Below are positions 61,145-64,000 of a stretch of 64,000 bases of DNA, piece by piece. The position numbers and the translations under genes were made by a program. Each line of letters opens with the position of its first letter. The first letter of the stretch is position 1. The notes beneath the pieces are model-generated. The model did not search any database, was not told the DNA's origin, and was given only the letters and a program-made list of their open reading frames with translations. The DNA lies in the NCBI GenBank assembly GCA_015066705.1, contig SVNV01000004.1:1-64000 (forward strand), written 5' to 3'. This stretch comes from Ruminococcus sp. Its GTDB lineage: Bacteria; Bacillota; Clostridia; Oscillospirales; Ruminococcaceae.

Positions 61145-62077
61145 TTAATCATTTTCAAAAAGAGGTGTAGAGAAATATCTCTCAGCCGTGTCAGGTAAAA
61201 CAGTAACAACTGTCTTTCCCTTGCCAAGCTTTTTAGCAAGCTTCTTTGCGGCGGCAACGTTTGTGCCTGCTGAAATACCGCACATGATTCCCTCAAGTCT
61301 TGCCAAATCCTTAGCAGTTTCAATAGCTTCCTCGTCGGAAACAATATAAACCTCGCTGTAAATCTTAGTGTTTAAATTGTCAGGGATAAATCCGTCACCG
61401 ATACCCATCTGAAGATGTGTTCCGATTGTACCACCAGCCAGAATTGCGGCATTCTTAGGTTCAACCGCCCAGATTTCGATGTCAGGATACTGCGCCTTCA
61501 AAACCTCACCAATTCCGCTTATTGTTCCGCCTGTGCCAAATCCCGAACAGAATCCGTGAATTTCCTTACCGCTCTGCTCCAAGATTTCAAGACCTGTGTG
61601 GTGCTTGTGTGCAAGTGGATTTGCCTTGTTTTCAAACTGCTGTGGAATATAAACGTTAGGGTTTTCATCTCTCATCTTGTAAGCAGTTCTCAGACATTCG
61701 TCCATACAGTCACCGATGTTTCCCTCATCGTGAATAAGTACAACCTCTGCTCCGTAATGAGAAACAAGCATTCTTCTCTCACAGCTTACCGAGTCAGGCA
61801 TAATAATTACTGTCTTATATCCCTTGACTGCACCGATAAGCGCAAGACCTATTCCCTGATTACCACTTGTGGGCTCAACAATAATTGTATCCTTGTTGAT
61901 AAGTCCCTGCTTTTCGGCAGTAGTAATCATATTGTAGGCTGTTCTTGTCTTGATTGAACCGCCAACATTAAGTCCCTCAAACTTGACTAAAATCTCCGCA
62001 CTGTCCTCGTCAACCATTCTGTTGAGTCTGATAAGCGGGGTGTGCCCGATTACATCAAGAATACTGTTACTAATCAT
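61145..62077 (-). CDS. cysK: Cysteine synthase (O-acetylserine sulfhydrylase)-type PLP enzyme
   Basis: 310 aa. PLP lysine in NVGGSIKTRTAYNMI (family NPxGSVKDR), the substrate loop PTSGNQGIGLAL, and the PLP-phosphate loop GFGTGGTISGIG. The C-terminal GISAGTNVAAAKKLAKKLG is standard. It makes cysteine from O-acetylserine and sulfide. The lysine context is slightly off the CysK consensus (KTRT for KDR), so a related beta-replacing enzyme is possible. 30 bp downstream of lysA, likely cotranscribed. Confidence 0.85.
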   Translation of the reverse strand: MISNSILDVIGHTPLIRLNRMVDEDSAEILVKFEGLNVGGSIKTRTAYNMITTAEKQGLINKDTIIVEPTSGNQGIGLALIGAVKGYKTVIIMPDSVSCERRMLVSHYGAEVVLIHDEGNIGDCMDECLRTAYKMRDENPNVYIPQQFENKANPLAHKHHTGLEILEQSGKEIHGFCSGFGTGGTISGIGEVLKAQYPDIEIWAVEPKNAAILAGGTIGTHLQMGIGDGFIPDNLNTKIYSEVYIVSDEEAIETAKDLARLEGIMCGISAGTNVAAAKKLAKKLGKGKTVVTVLPDTAERYFSTPLFEND

Positions 62078-62107
62078 AGAATTATGTCCTTCTTTCAGGA
62101 TTTCCGC

Positions 62108-63361
62108 TTAGTTGAACATATCGCAGAAATCAAATGTCGCAAAATAATCAGCAGGAGTTTCTTCACGTCTTATAAGCTGTGTGCTACCGTCCTCTTTAAG
62201 GAGAATTTCAGCACTTCTCAGCTTTCCGTTGTAATTATAGCCCATCGCAAATCCGTGAGCACCCGTATCATGAATTACAAGAACATCGCCCTTTTCAAGC
62301 TCAGGCAACATTCTGTCGATTGCAAACTTGTCGTTGTTTTCACAGAGTCCGCCTGTCACATCATACTTGTGGTCACAAGGTACATTTTCCTTGCCTAAAA
62401 CTGTAATGTGGTGGTATGAACCATACATTGCTGGTCTCATAAGGTTTGCAGCACAAGCGTCAACACCTGCGTATTCCTTGTATGTATGCTTGAAATGCTT
62501 TACTGTTGTAACAAGGTGTCCGTATGGCGCAAGCATAAATCTTCCAAGCTCTGTGAATATTGAAACGTCGCCCATTCCATTAGGAACAAGAATTTCTTCA
62601 AAAGCCTTTCTTACGCCCTCGCCGATAGCAAAAATATCGTTGCCCTTCTGGTCTGGAAGATAAGGTACACCAACACCGCCCGAAAGATTAATAAACTTTA
62701 TGTCACAACCTGTTTCATTTTTAAGCTCAACCGCAAGCTCAAAAAGGATTTTAGCAAGATTAGGATAATAGTCGTTTGTAACTGTGTTAGAAGCCAAAAA
62801 TGCGTGGATACCAAAATACTTCGCACCCTTGTCCTTTAAGATTTTAAAGCCTTCAATAAGCTGTTCTTTTGTGAAACCGTACTTTGCTTCACCGGGGTTA
62901 TCCATAATCTGATTTTCAATTTCAAAATGTCCGCCCGGATTAAAACGACAGCAGATAGTTTCAGGAATACCACAAAGCTCATCAAGCCACTCAATGTGTG
63001 TAAAGTCGTCAAGGTTAATGATAGCTCCCATTTCCTTTGCCAGAAGCATATCCTCTTCAGGTGTTACGTTTGAAGAAAACATAATTTCCTTACCCGAAAA
63101 ACCGCTTGCCTTACTCATCATAAGCTCAGTAAGTGATGAACAGTCAACTCCACAGCCTTCTTCCTTAAGTACCTTCAGGATAAAAGGATTAGGTGTAGCC
63201 TTAACTGCAAAATACTCCTTGAAGCCCTTGTTCCAGGAAAATGCCTTGATAAGATTTCTCGCATTTTCTCTTATACCCTTTTCGTCGTAAATATGAAAAG
63301 GTGTAGGAAATTCACTTATAATTTTTTCTGCCTGTTCCTTTGTGATAAACGGCTTTTTCAT
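62108..63361 (-). CDS. lysA: Diaminopimelate decarboxylase-type PLP enzyme
   Basis: 417 aa, fold-III decarboxylase. PLP lysine in FKEYFAVKATPNPFILKVL; GCGVDCSSLTELMMSKASGF; CCRFNPGGH; INLSGGVGVPYLPDQ; active-site VIHDTGAHGFAMGYNYNGKLRSAEIL near the C-terminus. The most likely reaction is meso-diaminopimelate to lysine. Some fold-III relatives use other amino acids, and the absence of other dap genes nearby leaves a small doubt. Own promoter upstream. Confidence 0.88.
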   Translation of the reverse strand: MKKPFITKEQAEKIISEFPTPFHIYDEKGIRENARNLIKAFSWNKGFKEYFAVKATPNPFILKVLKEEGCGVDCSSLTELMMSKASGFSGKEIMFSSNVTPEEDMLLAKEMGAIINLDDFTHIEWLDELCGIPETICCRFNPGGHFEIENQIMDNPGEAKYGFTKEQLIEGFKILKDKGAKYFGIHAFLASNTVTNDYYPNLAKILFELAVELKNETGCDIKFINLSGGVGVPYLPDQKGNDIFAIGEGVRKAFEEILVPNGMGDVSIFTELGRFMLAPYGHLVTTVKHFKHTYKEYAGVDACAANLMRPAMYGSYHHITVLGKENVPCDHKYDVTGGLCENNDKFAIDRMLPELEKGDVLVIHDTGAHGFAMGYNYNGKLRSAEILLKEDGSTQLIRREETPADYFATFDFCDMFN

Positions 63362-63415
63362 TAAAATCTACCTTTCTATATATATAGTATTACTCACAAT
63401 AAAAAATACCTTTTT

Positions 63416-63444
63416 ATTATATCACTTAAAAAACTTCAAGTCAA
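63416..63444 (-). promoter_or_regulatory. Promoter of lysA-cysK
   Basis: On the minus strand TTGACT, 17 bp, TATAAT. Confidence 0.85.
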
Positions 63445-63467
63445 GGCTTTTTCATTGTCAAATACTA

Positions 63468-63496
63468 TTGAAAAATTCTCGGAAATATGGTAAAAT
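63468..63496 (+). promoter_or_regulatory. Promoter of the terminal lipoprotein gene
   Basis: TTGAAA, 17 bp, TAAAAT, about 40 bp before the start. Confidence 0.7.
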
Positions 63497-63535
63497 TTAT
63501 GTGTATTATAAAAAATAACTGAAAGGATATATGCT

Positions 63536-64000
63536 ATGAAAAAAATAATTGCCCTTGGACTTTCCCTTTTGCTTGCAATTTCAATGTGTGGCTGTGAGGA
63601 TAAGGATAAAAAGGATTCCGGAAAAAACACTTCTTCATTTAAAGAAATTTCACCTGATGTTGTGCCACAGTATATGAATTCTGATTTTACAGAAAACACC
63701 TTTTCAACTCTTGGTGAAATGACACTTACAAGCGATTGCTCAAATATTTATTACGCAAACATTTATTGTGATGCTCCTGAGGGGGTTGAACAAGGCTTTT
63801 ACAGCTCACCTGAAGTAACTGTTTCAGTTGACGGAGTGGCTTTTGACGTGGAAAATTCAGCCTACATAAATGTTTCATCAAACAGAGCTATAATTTCTGT
63901 TTCTGCTTATGTGGGATATGTAAAGAAGGATTCTGAAATTACAGTTACTGTTAAAAACTTCAACAAGCTTAATAATCCTGAAAGCCATGACTATAATGAT
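63536..64000 (+). CDS. Secreted lipoprotein, unknown function (3' end beyond window)
   Basis: At least 155 aa, open to the window edge. Start MKKIIALGLSLLLAISMCGC, preceded by GAAAGGA; the lipobox around SMCGC gives a lipidated Cys near residue 18 or 20. A Lys/Asp-rich spacer (EDKDKKDSGKN) follows, then a beta-rich region (GEMTLTSDCSNIYYANIYC, VTVSVDGVAFDVENSAYINV, ITVTVKNFNK) that looks like one or more immunoglobulin-type domains. No family recognised from the visible part. Confidence 0.8.
   Translation, partial: MKKIIALGLSLLLAISMCGCEDKDKKDSGKNTSSFKEISPDVVPQYMNSDFTENTFSTLGEMTLTSDCSNIYYANIYCDAPEGVEQGFYSSPEVTVSVDGVAFDVENSAYINVSSNRAIISVSAYVGYVKKDSEITVTVKNFNKLNNPESHDYND

Noticed and set aside
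61415..61957. 180-codon plus-strand frame
   Set aside because: Antisense shadow of cysK with no start signal.

Overview
The window looks like a chromosomal segment of an AT-rich, anaerobic, Gram-positive gut-type bacterium, most likely in the Oscillospiraceae/Ruminococcaceae group of Clostridia. The basis is strong AGGAGG-type ribosome binding sites, several TTG/GTG starts, textbook TTGACA-17-TATAAT promoters, pyruvate formate-lyase, a 'reverse' rubrerythrin, an ECF-type thiamine transporter, DUF1934-argS and DUF6062 neighbours, and intracellular glycosidases. The taxon is an inference; no rRNA gene is present. About 50 protein genes, five tRNA genes and two riboswitches can be supported. There is no phage, IS transposase or CRISPR array.

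Layout. 1-4370: a structured repeat, a CDF cation exporter, and a polar amino-acid ABC operon (glnH-glnP-glnQ-GNAT), then tRNA-Arg. 4371-8528: a ClpC-like unfoldase, a Cys/Gly/Asn-rich micro-protein and a MATE exporter. 8672-11103: typA, then tRNA-Pro followed by an odd array of tRNA-3'-end repeats. 11203-16068: reverse rubrerythrin, a 53-aa membrane protein coupled to ung, and pflB-pflA behind a ZTP riboswitch. 16224-23913: a PAS-GGDEF(degenerate)-EAL protein, a second structured repeat, a P-type-ATPase-like pseudoenzyme, rlmB, small membrane proteins, a phased GTTTTCAA array and DUF6062. 24010-30751: an OGG-type glycosylase, a TPP riboswitch with thiT, a GH5 glycosidase, and a peptide operon pepD-OPT-PqqD. 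31000-36554: an XRE/membrane regulator, tRNA-Tyr and tRNA-Thr, a 132-bp tandem repeat and a heterodimeric ABC exporter. 36870-46861: a GH2 glycosidase, a transglutaminase-like lipoprotein, a CorC/HlyC protein, and a translation-fidelity operon dusB-rsmI-rimI-tsaD-hydrolase. 47010-55585: a TrmN6-like methylase, polA, a nitroreductase, a diguanylate cyclase, the third structured repeat, a decayed MetH-like protein, argS and DUF1934. 55704-64000: tRNA-Ser with a second tRNA-3'-end module, a TIR-domain membrane protein, araD plus an FGGY kinase, cysK, lysA and a truncated lipoprotein.

The most unusual signals are non-coding. (1) Downstream of tRNA-Pro and tRNA-Ser lies a shared ~100-bp module ending in an exact 21-nt copy of the host tRNA, from T-loop C56 to A76, followed by the same hairpin and terminator; its other end carries the inverted T-loop of that same tRNA. 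This is what a T-loop-targeting integrated element would leave. (2) Three copies of a ~230-bp element with terminal inverted repeats, conserved side hairpins and a freely exchanged central stem sit just after stop codons. (3) A 21-bp-phased array of GTTTTCAA sites abuts an extended -10 promoter; read on the other strand it encodes an amphipathic lysine-rich heptad peptide. Among proteins, the P-type ATPase pseudoenzyme, the degenerate MetH homologue and the TIR/zinc-ribbon/TPR membrane protein deserve attention.

All calls are from reading the sequence; no database search was run, and family names come from remembered motifs.
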